Source of the DNA: Nitrospira sp.
Lineage (GTDB): Bacteria; Nitrospirota; Nitrospiria; Nitrospirales; Nitrospiraceae
Assembly: GCA_018242665.1 (NCBI GenBank)
Contig: JAFEBL010000006.1
Coordinates: 124,001-188,000 of the forward strand
DNA length: 64,000 nucleotides
Reading direction: 5' to 3'
The first letter of the stretch is position 1; each line of letters opens with the position of its first letter. Of this stretch, positions 26,918 to 36,961 are shown one piece after another. The notes beneath the pieces are model-generated. The model was given only the letters and a program-made list of their open reading frames with translations. It did not search any database and had not been told where the DNA came from. Position numbers and translations under genes: made by a program.

Positions 26918-27161
26918 GACCATGCCCTCCCCAACCAGTGACAGATACACGGCGCGCACTGGTACACAGCAAGCGGCGTTCCTCGCGAATCAATCTGATC
27001 ACTGTTTTCTAATCGCTGATGAATCAAGACAATTCACGCCGCGTTTGATCTGGGCAGCACCCTGACGAGGGCCTGTGCCGAAAACTGACTGCCTTTCCTT
27101 CGGCATCTGCCGAAATAGCGGCACACATCGACGAAAGAAACGGATCGTGGAAGACGGGGGG

Positions 27162-28427
27162 TCAGGAATGGGGTGGGTCTTGGGATTGGTCGATCAATCG
27201 AGCGCCGGGTTTGAATGTCAGGTAATACCAGATCCATTCGGAAACGACCCGGAAGCGATTACGGAAACCGATCAGAAAGAAAATATGCACGGTGCACCAG
27301 AGCAGCCAAGCCCAGAAGCCCGATACATGAATCGGCCCGAATTGTGCCACAGCCTTGGCGCGCCCGATGGTGGCCAAGATCCCTCTATCAACATAACGAA
27401 ATGCCGCCCGCTTGGTCGACGGCATGCGATCCTCAATCACCGTCGCCACATACCGCCCCTCCTGCATGGCGACCGGAGCCAACCCTGGGAGGAAATGACC
27501 TTGCCCATCCTGCACCGCAGCAGCATCGCCGATCACGAACACCCAGTCGTCATCCGGAACCGTCAGGTCCGGCCGCACGAGAACCCGGCCGGCCTTGTCC
27601 AAGGGGGCCTTGAGAGAGGATAGGAGGGGAGCGGCTCGATTGCCGGCTGCCCAGATGATGTTGCGGGTCTCGATGAACTGCCCGTCGAGTGCCACTCCCG
27701 TGGGGCCGACGTCACGCACGGGCTGGCTCAGGAGAACGGTGACGCCCATCGACTCCAGTGCCGTCTGTGCATGCGCAGAGAGATCAGGGGGAAATCCCGG
27801 GAGCAGTCTTGGGCCCGCCTCGACGAGCAGAATCCTGACCGCGTCCCGCTGTAAAGAGGGGAAATCCGGAAGCATGGCATTGCGGCCGATCTCCGCCATG
27901 GCTCCGGCCAGTTCCACGCCGGTAGGTCCGCCACCCACAATTACGAAGGTCAACGATTTCGTGTCGGCTGCCGTGGCAGCCCGACGCTCCTCCTGTTCGA
28001 AGGCCATCAGCATGCGCGCACGCAAGGCGACCGCGTCGGCAAGCGTCTTGAGTCCGGGAGCATACCCCTCCCAATCGGGACGGCTGAAGTACGCGTGTCG
28101 GGAGCCGACCGCCACGATCAAGGCGTCATACGCACAGGGAGGCTGGCCCATGACCTGCACCTGTCTGGCCGCACGATCGATGGCCTGAACCTCCCCCATC
28201 ACCACGCGGACGTTCCGCCGGGACCGGAAGATGGTCCGCAGAGGCCAGGCGATGTCACCGGGAGAAAGTGCCGCCGTAGCCACTTGGTACAGCAATGGCT
28301 GAAAGAGATGATGGTTGGTGCGGTCGATGAGCGTGATGTCGAGGTCGGCGTCTCGTAGCACTTGCGCCGCGGCCAATCCCCCGAATCCCCCGCCGAGAAT
28401 GACCACCCGTGTTCGCTTCGGGTCCAT
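27162..28427 (-). CDS. Type II NADH:quinone oxidoreductase (NDH-2)
   Basis: This 421-aa protein has the FAD site VVILGGGFGGLAAAQVL at residues 8-24 and the NAD site FVIVGGGPTGVELAGAMAEI near 162. WAAGN and VFVIGDAAAVQ follow, and the C-terminus is hydrophobic (FWAWLLWCTVHIFFLIGFRNR), as in NDH-2 enzymes that dock to the membrane. It oxidises NADH to reduce quinone without pumping protons. It lies downstream of a sigma-54 activator gene with a 77-base gap. Confidence 0.92.
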   Translation of the reverse strand: MDPKRTRVVILGGGFGGLAAAQVLRDADLDITLIDRTNHHLFQPLLYQVATAALSPGDIAWPLRTIFRSRRNVRVVMGEVQAIDRAARQVQVMGQPPCAYDALIVAVGSRHAYFSRPDWEGYAPGLKTLADAVALRARMLMAFEQEERRAATAADTKSLTFVIVGGGPTGVELAGAMAEIGRNAMLPDFPSLQRDAVRILLVEAGPRLLPGFPPDLSAHAQTALESMGVTVLLSQPVRDVGPTGVALDGQFIETRNIIWAAGNRAAPLLSSLKAPLDKAGRVLVRPDLTVPDDDWVFVIGDAAAVQDGQGHFLPGLAPVAMQEGRYVATVIEDRMPSTKRAAFRYVDRGILATIGRAKAVAQFGPIHVSGFWAWLLWCTVHIFFLIGFRNRFRVVSEWIWYYLTFKPGARLIDQSQDPPHS

Positions 28428-28504
28428 GTTCGGACTCTACCTGCGGACCATATGCCGAATCATCCTGGGGAAATTCCCAGCTGACGCCGATGCGAGTGCA
28501 AGTC

Positions 28505-30595
28505 TTACACGGGTCTGGCGATACCGAGTTTCTGCATTTTGGACTGCAGGGTGGTGCGTTTCATCCCTAAGCGAGCGGCGGCGCCGGACGATCCGCCGAT
28601 GACCCACTGCGTCTCCCGCAGGACTTTAAGGATATGATCACGCTCCGCCTCTTCCAGTGTGGTCGCCGACCCGCCGGGCAACGCAGCCGGACGTTTCAAT
28701 TCCGCCGTCGGCACGAACAGCTCCGACCCTGATGACAGAATGACCGCCCGTTCCACGAAGTTTTCCAATTCCCGCACATTGCCGGGCCACCCATAGGATT
28801 GCAGCGCCTTCATGGCGTCGGTCGGCACCGCTTCGATATGTTTTTTCATGCGCGAGGCGAACTTCTGGACGAAGTGCCGGACCAATACAGGAATATCCTC
28901 GACTCGTTCCCGAAGCGGCGGCACGGTGACCGGAAAGACTTTCAGGCGGTAGTAGAGGTCGCTGCGAAATTTCTGTTCCTGCACCATGTGGCCTAGATCT
29001 CGATTGGTGGCGGCGATCACCCGGACGTTGACCCGCATCGTCTTCGTGCTCCCCAACCGTTCGAACTCCTGTTCTTGCAACACGCGCAGCAGCTTGACCT
29101 GCAATTCCAGCGGGATCTCCCCCACCTCATCGAGAAAAATCGTCCCCCGGTCCGCCAACTCGAATCGTCCAACCTTCGTGGCGATGGCTCCCGTGAAGGC
29201 CCCCTTTTCATGTCCGAAGAGTTCGCTTTCCAACAAACCGGTGGGAATCGCGGCACAGTTCAGTTTCACAAAGGTCCGTTCCCGGCGACCGCTCAGATTA
29301 TGGAGGGCGCGAGCGATCAGTTCCTTCCCGCTTCCGGTCTCGCCGAGAATCAGAACGGTGGAATCAGTCGCGGCAACCGTCTGCACCTGCTGTAGGACCT
29401 CTTTTAGGGCATGGCTTTCCCCGACGATCTCCTCAAAATTGTAGGCCGTCTGAATTTCCTCTTCGAGATAGACTTTTTCCTTGGCCAGTTTGTCTTTCAG
29501 TACCGCGATCTCACGGAATGCCAGGGCATTCTCGACCGCAATAGCGATTTGCTGCGCGACCTGCCCGAGCAATTGCACATCGTCCGGACCGAACCCCGCG
29601 TCTTTGCGCCGACCGACATTCAACGCTCCCAGCGCACGATTCCGCGAGAGCAGCGGCACGGAGCAGAACGACTTGATGCCGCGTTCAAGCAAATCCTGCG
29701 CACAGGGTGAGGCGTCCCCCATTGCCAGCAGGTCCTGCTCTCCAAATAAGGCCGCGTTGCCCGTCGTGATCGCCAGGCAGGACGGCGACTGTGCGCTCTC
29801 CTCGATACGCCCCTCTTCAATGAAATTTTCGTTCCGATCAAAATCCAACACATGAATGCGCCAGCGGCCGGCTTGCTCATCGCACAACAGCAGGCTCGAC
29901 CCGTCATGCTGAATCACCCGTCGCAAGCAGGCACTGACCGCCGGGAATAACTGATCCAAATCCAGATGCGAGACCACGGCATTGTTCACCTCGAGCAGCA
30001 GACGCAACCGGTCCCGATCGTGGGCCAGATCCTCGTGATGCAGCACATTGTCCACGGCCACCGCCACCAACTTGGCCACCTGATGCAGGAACGTCACGCT
30101 GCCTTCGTCGAAGGCAAAGGGCTTGACACTGCCGAACCCAATAACCCCCAACCGGCGCATGGCAGTCGTCAGCGGAAAGAAGCAGCCGGATTGCACGCCG
30201 ATTCCGCGCAAGGCATCCATCCCGACGTGAAACCGCGTCTCTTCCGCCAGCGACGGGATCAGGATCGGCTGTTGATGTTCCCACACCCATCCGCTGGCCG
30301 AGTCCTGCATCGGGATCTCCAGCCCGTCCAGCCGTCGCGTCCCCCGTCGCGCTTCCGCCGTTTCCAGCACATGAACCTTCATCACATGCTTCCCGGCATC
30401 AGGCAACACCAGCCCGACGAAATCGAACGGCGCCACCATAGGCAGGCATTGCGCCAAGCCCTGAAAGAGCGACGGCAAATCGTGGTGCGCAGCCATCTCC
30501 TCGGCCACCTGGAGCAACGCCGCCCCATAATCGGCCACCGCCGGTTCGACACTGCTCGGAATCATCTCATGCATGGGCATAGTATACGGTGCCAT
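28505..30595 (-). CDS. GAF-GAF-AAA+-Fis sigma-54 activator (FhlA-like)
   Basis: This 696-aa protein starts at [11 protein letters not shown] with GAGGAG five bases upstream. Two GAF domains (about 30-185 and 200-360) sense a small ligand or redox state. The AAA+ domain follows a coiled linker: Walker [15 protein letters not shown] in [11 protein letters not shown], and [11 protein letters not shown]. The Fis HTH ([20 protein letters not shown]) ends the protein. No partner operon can be assigned; the nearest downstream gene is NDH-2. No sigma-54 promoter was accepted in the small gap after it. Confidence 0.93.
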   Translation of the reverse strand: MAPYTMPMHEMIPSSVEPAVADYGAALLQVAEEMAAHHDLPSLFQGLAQCLPMVAPFDFVGLVLPDAGKHVMKVHVLETAEARRGTRRLDGLEIPMQDSASGWVWEHQQPILIPSLAEETRFHVGMDALRGIGVQSGCFFPLTTAMRRLGVIGFGSVKPFAFDEGSVTFLHQVAKLVAVAVDNVLHHEDLAHDRDRLRLLLEVNNAVVSHLDLDQLFPAVSACLRRVIQHDGSSLLLCDEQAGRWRIHVLDFDRNENFIEEGRIEESAQSPSCLAITTGNAALFGEQDLLAMGDASPCAQDLLERGIKSFCSVPLLSRNRALGALNVGRRKDAGFGPDDVQLLGQVAQQIAIAVENALAFREIAVLKDKLAKEKVYLEEEIQTAYNFEEIVGESHALKEVLQQVQTVAATDSTVLILGETGSGKELIARALHNLSGRRERTFVKLNCAAIPTGLLESELFGHEKGAFTGAIATKVGRFELADRGTIFLDEVGEIPLELQVKLLRVLQEQEFERLGSTKTMRVNVRVIAATNRDLGHMVQEQKFRSDLYYRLKVFPVTVPPLRERVEDIPVLVRHFVQKFASRMKKHIEAVPTDAMKALQSYGWPGNVRELENFVERAVILSSGSELFVPTAELKRPAALPGGSATTLEEAERDHILKVLRETQWVIGGSSGAAARLGMKRTTLQSKMQKLGIARPV

Positions 30596-30809
30596 CCGGG
30601 CTCCTCTGCAACTGTCGCGAGGCGGACTCCCTGGTCACTCAGGAAGTCTTCGGCAGACACCTCCACGTCTGCGAACAACCTGTCGGTTCGCGACCGCCTG
30701 GACGCACGGCAGTCACCCGGCCGCACACGACGCCATCTAGCGCTCCCCACGACAGCAGGGCGATGCACAGAGCGACCGATTCAAGACAGCGGCACCGGGG
30801 CTTGCGCCG

Positions 30810-31322
30810 TTATGGGTCCAGATCTTCTTCCGTCACTGCCGGCGGCAACGTCGATTCACCGGTTCGTCCGGCTCGGCTTCTGGCAGTAAACCGCGCGCCC
30901 TTAGCCGGCTGAATCGGAGCAAACCGCAGAAATCCGATGTCCTGCAGGATGTCGTTGTAGACCGCCTCCATCCCGCCGCGCATGAAGTACGTTTCATGCC
31001 AGAACCCCGTCCCGCCGGTGTCACGAAGAAACTGCTGCCACCACTGCCGGTGGGGGTCGGAACGAGCCCAGCGCTCCAGCGCATCGAAGTCCCGCCAATA
31101 TTGTCGCATGCCGATATGAGGCGGCATGAGCGACCAGATCACCGGCTCGTGCAGCAGCAGACCGTCCGGAGACGCCGCCACCGACCCAGCAATCTTGGGA
31201 CCGAAGCCGAACAGCGTTTTCAGCCCGGTCCACCGGTTGACCCGCATGCCGAGGTAAATGACGACGAGATCAGGAAACCCGTACAAATCGACGGTCCTAC
31301 GTTGGCTTGGGTTGGGCATCAT
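30810..31322 (-). CDS. DUF4188-type monooxygenase-like protein
   Basis: This 170-aa protein starts at MMPNPSQRRTV after GAAGGA. It shows YGFPDLVVIYLGMRVNRWTGLKTLFGFG, MRQYWRDFDALERWARSDPHRQWW and GFWHETYFM, matching the DUF4188 / phenylacetaldoxime-dehydratase-like fold (ferredoxin-like). The family has no confirmed reaction. The last 25 residues are charged and Arg/Thr-rich. It stands alone. Confidence 0.75.
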   Translation of the reverse strand: MMPNPSQRRTVDLYGFPDLVVIYLGMRVNRWTGLKTLFGFGPKIAGSVAASPDGLLLHEPVIWSLMPPHIGMRQYWRDFDALERWARSDPHRQWWQQFLRDTGGTGFWHETYFMRGGMEAVYNDILQDIGFLRFAPIQPAKGARFTARSRAGRTGESTLPPAVTEEDLDP

Positions 31323-31562
31323 CCGTCCTTCGAGAGATACAGCGCACGCCGCGACGAGGAGTGTCTCTGCGTGGAGAATAGCCTGGCCTGCGAGGAAAGT
31401 CACGGGGCCGTCGCCGCGCCCTCTTCATAGAATCACAACCCCCTAGAGATACTTGCCATCGGTGCAGAACTGCGCGCTCTCCTTTACAGATCCCCAGGGG
31501 CAGGCTATCATCCCAGAATATCCTATACGTACCTTCACCCAACTATCCGCAAGGAGAAACCG

Positions 31563-32111
31563 ATGGGTTGGATCATCCTCGCCGTGCTGGTTGTGCTCGT
31601 GCTGCTCGTCGTCGGGATGTACAACGGCCTGGTGCGGCTCCGGGCCGCCTGCGAAAGCGCCTGGGCCGACATCGATGTGCAACTCAAACGCCGGTACGAC
31701 CTGCTTCCCAATCTGGTCGACACCGTCAAGGCCTACGCCGCGCATGAAAAGGGCGCCCTGGAGGCCGTCATCACCGCCCGGGCCAAGGCCATGGCGGCGC
31801 AGGGTCCGGAAGCCAAGGCCGCGGCGGAAAACCAACTCTCGCAATCCTTGCGATCGCTCTTTGCGCTGGCGGAAGCCTATCCGCAACTGCGGGCCGTCGA
31901 ATCGTTTACTCAATTGCAGGGCAGCCTGAATCAGATTGAAGATGCCGTGCAAAACGCCCGGCGGTACTACAATGCGGTGGTGCGCGACTACAATGCCAAG
32001 CGGCTGGAAATTCCAACCGCCTTCATCGCGCAATGGTTTGGCTTCGCGGGGCGACAGTTCTTCGAGTTGACCGACACTGTCCAACGCGAACCGCCGCGGG
32101 TGCAGTTTTAG
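31563..32111 (+). CDS. LemA family protein
   Basis: This 182-aa protein sits behind CAAGGAGAAACCG. A single N-terminal membrane segment (WIILAVLVVLVLLVVGMY) is followed by the long-helical LemA domain: CESAWADIDVQLKRRYDLLPNLV, YYNAVVRDYNAK and FPTAF-type IPTAFIAQWFG. Function of LemA is unknown; it is often paired with DUF2207 or TPM proteins, as here. Its stop is followed one base later by the next start, so both are translated together. Confidence 0.95.
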   Translation: MGWIILAVLVVLVLLVVGMYNGLVRLRAACESAWADIDVQLKRRYDLLPNLVDTVKAYAAHEKGALEAVITARAKAMAAQGPEAKAAAENQLSQSLRSLFALAEAYPQLRAVESFTQLQGSLNQIEDAVQNARRYYNAVVRDYNAKRLEIPTAFIAQWFGFAGRQFFELTDTVQREPPRVQF

Positions 32112-32112
32112 G

Positions 32113-33879
32113 GTGTGCCGTTCACTCATGGTGGCCGCACGACGGATCCCCTGCTCGCTCAGCCGCAACGTGCTCCTGGCCCTCCTCTGCCTCCTGCTCC
32201 AGTGGCCTGCGCTCCCGGCCGAAGCCCGTTCCTTCGTGCTCAGCCGATTCGACGTTGACCTCCAAGTGCTTCCAAGCGGCGACCTGCTCGTCACAGAAAC
32301 CGTCAGCCCTCGGTTCGAAGGCTCCTGGAACGGCATCGAGCGACTCATTCCCGTCGACTACCGGACGCCCCAAGGCTTCACCTATCAACTCCTCCTCGAC
32401 CTCGTCTCGGTGACGGATGAACAGGGCACGCCTTTGAAGTTTGAAAGCAGCCGCGAACGGCACTACCGAAACTTTCGTATTTGGATACCCGGCGCAACGG
32501 ATGCCACACGGACGTTCGTGCTGAAGTACCGCGCCCGCAACGCTTTGAAGTTCTTCGAGGATCACGACGAGTTGTACTGGAATGTCACCGGCGACGAATG
32601 GGACGTCCCGATCGAGGCGGCTTCCGCTCGTATCCTGCTTCCGCCCCACGTGACCGGCGTGCGGGCCCTGGCCTTCACGGGAGCGTATGGGGCTCGGGAA
32701 GAGGCGGCCACCGTCGCTGTCGAAGCCTCTCGCATTACGATGACGATGACACGTCCGCTTGGGTTTCGTGAGGGGCTCACGGCGGTAGTCGGATGGGACA
32801 AAGGCCTGGTGGCCGCGCCCACGCCTGTGGACCAGGCACAACAGTTCCTCGGGGCGAATTGGCCATTGGCGCTCCCGCCCTTCGTCCTGGCGGTGATGCT
32901 CCGGCTCTGGTGGACCAGGGGACGGGACCCGCGCCTACGGCCCATCGCGGTCGCCTATGAACCGCCCGACCACATGACTCCGGCAGAAGTCGGCACTCTC
33001 GCGGACGAGAGTCCTGACGTACGGGATATCACCGCCACCGTGGTTGATCTTGCCGTCCGCGGGTACCTCCGCATCAAGGAACAGAAGACCGAACAGCTCT
33101 TCGGCCTCTGGACAAGCACAGACTATGTCTTCCACCGCATCAAGCCCAAGCAAGACTGGACAGGACTGCCCACGCACGAGCGCCTCCTGCTCGAAGCCCT
33201 CTACAAGGATGAGGAAGGCGACGCGGTCTCGCTCAGCAGCCTAGTGAACCGGTTCTACCGTTCGCTACCGGCCATTCGTGATGCGATTTTTGATTCGCTC
33301 CAAACCCGGGCCTACTATGCCCAACGGCCCGACCGCGTGAAGCAGCACTACTACCTTGCCGGAGGGTTGCTGGGGCTCGGGATGATCTTCGGGCTCGCCG
33401 CTATGGCCGACAAGTGGGGCCTCGCCCCGCAGGCTTTTTTTCTCGCTGGCATTTGTTCGGGGGGGATCGTGGCGGGCTTCGGCCGCCTCATGCCGGCGCG
33501 AACGGTCAAAGGAACGCGCGCATTGGAGAGCGTGCTGGGGTTCGAGGAGTTTCTGACAAAGGTCGAGGCGGACCGATTCGACCGGGTCGTGAAATCGCCG
33601 GAACTGTTCGAAAAATTTCTCCCCTACGCGATGGCCTTGGGCGTGGAGACGAACTGGGCCCGTGCGTTCGAGTCCATCGTGCTCACGGCTCCGGCCTGGT
33701 ATCAAGGCAGCGATGTGGCGCAGTTCACAACGCGAGGCTTTACCAGCCGGATGGGAGACCTGGCCTCGCGCACCGGCTCTACCATGACCTCGGCACCACG
33801 CAGTTCCGGCGGATCGGGCTTCAGCGGGGGCGGATCATCCGGCGGAGGATTCGGCGGCGGCGGTGGCCGCGGGTTTTAA
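32113..33879 (+). CDS. DUF2207 predicted membrane protein, LemA partner
   Basis: This 588-aa protein probably starts at GTG 32113; ATG 32128 is also possible. A signal peptide (NVLLALLCLLLQWPALPAEA) precedes an extracytoplasmic beta-rich domain with SFVLSRFDVDLQVLPSGDLLVTET. A membrane segment near 255 and a winged-helix-like part (MTPAEVGTLADESPDVRDITATVVDLAVRGYLRI) follow. Two more membrane segments come next, and a low-complexity tail GGSGFSGGGSSGGGFGGG, typical of secreted-stalk DUF2207 proteins. The role is unknown. Confidence 0.9.
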   Translation: MCRSLMVAARRIPCSLSRNVLLALLCLLLQWPALPAEARSFVLSRFDVDLQVLPSGDLLVTETVSPRFEGSWNGIERLIPVDYRTPQGFTYQLLLDLVSVTDEQGTPLKFESSRERHYRNFRIWIPGATDATRTFVLKYRARNALKFFEDHDELYWNVTGDEWDVPIEAASARILLPPHVTGVRALAFTGAYGAREEAATVAVEASRITMTMTRPLGFREGLTAVVGWDKGLVAAPTPVDQAQQFLGANWPLALPPFVLAVMLRLWWTRGRDPRLRPIAVAYEPPDHMTPAEVGTLADESPDVRDITATVVDLAVRGYLRIKEQKTEQLFGLWTSTDYVFHRIKPKQDWTGLPTHERLLLEALYKDEEGDAVSLSSLVNRFYRSLPAIRDAIFDSLQTRAYYAQRPDRVKQHYYLAGGLLGLGMIFGLAAMADKWGLAPQAFFLAGICSGGIVAGFGRLMPARTVKGTRALESVLGFEEFLTKVEADRFDRVVKSPELFEKFLPYAMALGVETNWARAFESIVLTAPAWYQGSDVAQFTTRGFTSRMGDLASRTGSTMTSAPRSSGGSGFSGGGSSGGGFGGGGGRGF

Positions 33880-33948
33880 GCGGCGAGCGAGAGGCTCCGG
33901 TCTCGCCTCAAACCTTCACCCTGCCTCCATCGATATGGCGACCGCCTC

Positions 33949-34128
33949 TTACGACGTGAGCTTCTCTGCGAGAAGGATACCGGCCACAATGAAGGTGCCG
34001 CAGATCGCCAGGAAAATATAGAACAGAATCTGTGCGATCTCCGCCGCGCCTTGCGCGACCCCGCCGAACCCCATCGCACCGGCAGCCATCGCGATCACGA
34101 AAAAGATAGCAGCCCACTTCAGAAACAT
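33949..34128 (-). CDS. DUF1328 (YtjA-like) small membrane protein
   Basis: This 59-aa protein consists of two membrane helices with the family pattern MFLKWAAIFFVIAMAAGAMGFGGVAQGAAEIAQILFYIF split by a Gly-rich turn, ending LLAEKLTS. The ribosome site AAGGAGG overlaps the stop of the preceding PRC-barrel gene. Members are small stress-related inner-membrane proteins of unknown function. Confidence 0.88.
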   Translation of the reverse strand: MFLKWAAIFFVIAMAAGAMGFGGVAQGAAEIAQILFYIFLAICGTFIVAGILLAEKLTS

Positions 34129-34138
34129 GGCAGCCTCC

Positions 34139-34585
34139 TTATCGACTGGCTTTGTGTTCTCCGCTCACATTCGGAGCGGGCACACCGTAAAACTCATAGA
34201 TCACGGTCGTCTGTGCCAGATCGGCAAAATCGGGCCACTGGTTTTTGTCGAATCCCGGGGCATGCTTGAGATCGCGCTTTGTGGCATCGATGAGGATCTT
34301 GCTTTTGTCCGAGGCGACCTGCAGCGCATCCCAGGGAATGGCAAAGTACTTGTCTTTGATGCCGAGGAAGCCCCCGAAGTCCAGCACGGCATAGTCGATC
34401 GCTCCATCATCCGGATTAATGACGAGATCTTTGATGTCTCCTAAACTTTTTCCATCTGTTCCCAGCACCTTCATCCCGATCAATTCGCTGGCCTTGAACA
34501 CCCCGCTGCGGTCACGTGCATCGGCAAGGCACACGACGGCAGCGAGCGATAGGCAGGTCACGAGCATCACGACGGCATATCGCAT
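34139..34585 (-). CDS. PRC-barrel domain protein, secreted
   Basis: This 148-aa protein follows AAAGGAGGACTCC. A signal peptide (about 1-23) is followed by one PRC-barrel domain: FKASELIGMKVLGTDGKSLGDIKDLVINPDDGAIDYAVLDFGGFLG... (about 30-75). Such proteins in stress operons bind unknown ligands. It is cotranscribed with the DUF1328 gene, ten bases apart. Confidence 0.88.
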   Translation of the reverse strand: MRYAVVMLVTCLSLAAVVCLADARDRSGVFKASELIGMKVLGTDGKSLGDIKDLVINPDDGAIDYAVLDFGGFLGIKDKYFAIPWDALQVASDKSKILIDATKRDLKHAPGFDKNQWPDFADLAQTTVIYEFYGVPAPNVSGEHKASR

Positions 34586-34715
34586 GGAGTCCTCCTTTCA
34601 ACGACCGACCACAACCAACCAACGCGCTACTGTACTACCGACCGCTGGGAGAAGGACCTCTGGGAAACCCTAGTTCCGGTCTTATCGAGGAGGAATGCAA
34701 CAACGTGGGAACGGA

Positions 34716-35174
34716 TCAGAGACGGGTGGGGATCGATCGGCGGCCTTCATCCATATCGATCAGATCGAACAGGGGATGCTGCGTGAAGTCGACCTGCTTC
34801 GCCAGCTCAGGGCTGAGCCGGCCCAAGAATCGAGCCAACGCTCGATCCGGCCGGATTTGCTCAAGCGCCTCGCTCCAGGCCTCGATGTGTTGCGGACTAT
34901 GACGCACCGACGCGGCGCTCACCCAGGAGAGGATGTCTCTCTCCTCAGCATTTGAAAGCACTGCCTGTCGAAGCGCTTCCGGTTGCAACCCCGTGAGCGC
35001 AAGAAAGCGGCCGTCCAAGGGCAACCCTGGACGGAGCAAGAACGGCACATACGATTCAGGTAAGAGTCCCTGCGCATGGAGCCGCACCTTGTCGATAAGC
35101 CGCGGCAGAATGACGTAGCCGCCTAACCGCTCGCGCGGCGACCGAAGGCGAGGCGGATCGAGAACATTGGGCAT
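34716..35174 (-). CDS. DUF5069 protein
   Basis: This protein is 152 aa with the start at MPNVLDPPRLRSPRERLGG, which matches the family beginning; two upstream in-frame starts exist without better ribosome sites. RSPRERLGGYVILPRLIDKVRLHA is the DUF5069 signature. The role is unknown; the protein looks cytoplasmic. It lies downstream of the TraT pair. Confidence 0.75.
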   Translation of the reverse strand: MPNVLDPPRLRSPRERLGGYVILPRLIDKVRLHAQGLLPESYVPFLLRPGLPLDGRFLALTGLQPEALRQAVLSNAEERDILSWVSAASVRHSPQHIEAWSEALEQIRPDRALARFLGRLSPELAKQVDFTQHPLFDLIDMDEGRRSIPTRL

Positions 35175-35258
35175 GTCCACTGTGGTGGCAGTCTTGTGAA
35201 CGCCGGCCGCCATACGCCGCCGCATAACCGTTGCAGGGGCCAATCAGCTTAGTATCGA

Positions 35259-35969
35259 CTAAAAAGGGCCCACCATGCCGATCGCCAGTTTCTCCCTGAT
35301 GATCGGAGTGGCTTCTTGGATGTTCAATTCCTTCTGTAGCACATGGGCTACGGATCGCATCCGCTGGACGGAGGGATGGCCGTTTTTGCCGCGCTCGGTC
35401 ACCAGAACATCGGCGACACACAGGTACGTCACACTGTCATCTTTCGGCGGAAGCCCGCCGCCGCCCATGTAGCCTCCCCGTCCGCTCATCGCCATCCGCA
35501 TCATCGCGTTGACGTCCGGCATCCCTCCCATCAGACGGCCCATCATGGCCTGCACATCACCGCCGCCGGTCTGCTGAGCCAAGGGGGTGCCGCCGCTGCC
35601 CAGGCCGGTCCCGAACCCGGATTTTGCGATGGATTCGGGTGTGACGCCCTCGCTAGCCTTATGGCAATACAGGATTTGCGTCTGGAGCCAATAGGCCGCC
35701 GTCGCAGGATCGGCCACGACCTGATAACCCTTGCCACTCAACCGCGCCGTGAGGTCGCCCGGTGTGGCCAGTTGATTCTCCGACGTATTTCGCAGTTGCA
35801 CGTATATCGTCCGTTCCCCGCTCGGAGGGAGCAAAATGGAGGTATCGTTCATCAGGCCGGAGGTCAGGATATTGGCGCAACCAGTGGAGAACAACGACAG
35901 CACCAGCAAGAGACCTACCATCGAGTCTCTACGCGAAGTGGGAACGAAGCTGGAGGTCATGTTGAACAT
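35259..35969 (-). CDS. TraT-like outer-membrane lipoprotein, copy 2
   Basis: This protein is 236 aa with a start near MFNMTSSFV (35969); ATGs at 35960 and 35921 remain possible. The lipobox LFSTGCAN is followed by the complement-resistance TraT fold: LPPSGERTIYVQLRNTSENQLATPGDLTARLSGKGYQVV, ILYCHK in the middle and VTYLCVADVLVTERG near the end. A Gly/Met-rich loop (about 130-170) distinguishes it from copy 1. TraT proteins are surface lipoproteins. It follows its paralogue immediately. Confidence 0.82.
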   Translation of the reverse strand: MFNMTSSFVPTSRRDSMVGLLLVLSLFSTGCANILTSGLMNDTSILLPPSGERTIYVQLRNTSENQLATPGDLTARLSGKGYQVVADPATAAYWLQTQILYCHKASEGVTPESIAKSGFGTGLGSGGTPLAQQTGGGDVQAMMGRLMGGMPDVNAMMRMAMSGRGGYMGGGGLPPKDDSVTYLCVADVLVTERGKNGHPSVQRMRSVAHVLQKELNIQEATPIIREKLAIGMVGPF

Positions 35970-35973
35970 GCTG

Positions 35974-36690
35974 CTAAAAGTGGCCTGCCACCGCTGCACT
36001 CAGCCGCTGCTGCACCAACGGTGTGGCTTCCTGCGCGTCGAGTTTTTTCTGATGCACACTTGCAGCCAATCGAGTTTGGTACACGCCGGGGGGAGGCGCG
36101 CCGCCCGAATTGGACGGAGCGATGATGCCGCCGGTTAATGCCCGATCGGTGACCTGCACATCCGCCACGCAGGCATAGTTGATATTCTCATCGAACTTGG
36201 GTCGCGACGGTCCGCCGAACAGGCCCCCGACCGAGTTGCCGATGCTGCTAATCGCGCCGACGCCCATCGAAGCCGCGGCTCCTACCATTGCGCCTTGGGG
36301 GCCTGCCATGCTCGCCATGCTGGAGAGACTGCCCAAGCCGGACATCACGGAATTGAAGCCGGACCCGTAACCACCCGCCACCATGTCATCCACCGGCATT
36401 TCTACCTTGGTCTGATTGCAGTACACGATGTTCGTGAGCACCACGTAAGCGGCCGCCTGCGGGTCGGTGACGACACGATACCCCTTGGCAGTCAGACGTG
36501 AACCCAGATCGTTCAGCATCACAGCCTGATTGTCGGAGGAGTTACGATTCTGAATAAAAATCGTGTTGGCGGTGGAAGGAGCCAGCATCACGCTGTTGCT
36601 GGACAGCAAGTCGGTGTCGCGGACATTGGCCGCGCACCCGGCAAACACGAGAACGGCGAGCACCAAGGCGGAGCCGGCTGATCGAGCCAT
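35974..36690 (-). CDS. TraT-like outer-membrane lipoprotein, copy 1
   Basis: This protein is 238 aa with the start at MARSAGSALVL after GAGGG. The lipobox VLVFAGCAAN precedes the domain VMLAPSTANTIFIQNRNSSDNQAVMLNDLGSRLTAKGYRVV, IVYCNQTK and INYACVADVQVTDRA. A Gly/Ala-rich segment (about 125-165) may be a membrane hairpin, as in plasmid TraT. No conjugation genes are present, so the role is chromosomal and unknown. Next to copy 2 it indicates a tandem duplication. Confidence 0.82.
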   Translation of the reverse strand: MARSAGSALVLAVLVFAGCAANVRDTDLLSSNSVMLAPSTANTIFIQNRNSSDNQAVMLNDLGSRLTAKGYRVVTDPQAAAYVVLTNIVYCNQTKVEMPVDDMVAGGYGSGFNSVMSGLGSLSSMASMAGPQGAMVGAAASMGVGAISSIGNSVGGLFGGPSRPKFDENINYACVADVQVTDRALTGGIIAPSNSGGAPPPGVYQTRLAASVHQKKLDAQEATPLVQQRLSAAVAGHF

Positions 36691-36961
36691 TGCGCCCTCG
36701 ACAACATCACGGCACGACGGGGAAATCGGTGGTGGATTGTATGCGAGCGTGATGGCCGCGTCAACGGGTGGAAACCGTCTCAGTTCATACCTGGGTATCT
36801 GCCTTCCAGGCTTCGAGTTGTGGAGTGGATGCCTCTGCGAGCCGACCGGCAACCGATAAGCGAATTCTCAACGGTTCGGCCTGAGGAAACCAGCACCAGC
36901 AGGAAATCGGTTGGTACCCGTGGCGAGCGATTTGACTATTTGCTTTGCAGGTGCAGTGCGA

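Noticed and set aside
28443-28456. GG-N10-GC site between the GAF-type activator and NDH-2.
   Set aside because: The -24 and -12 parts match badly and the start of transcription would lie almost at the NDH-2 ATG.
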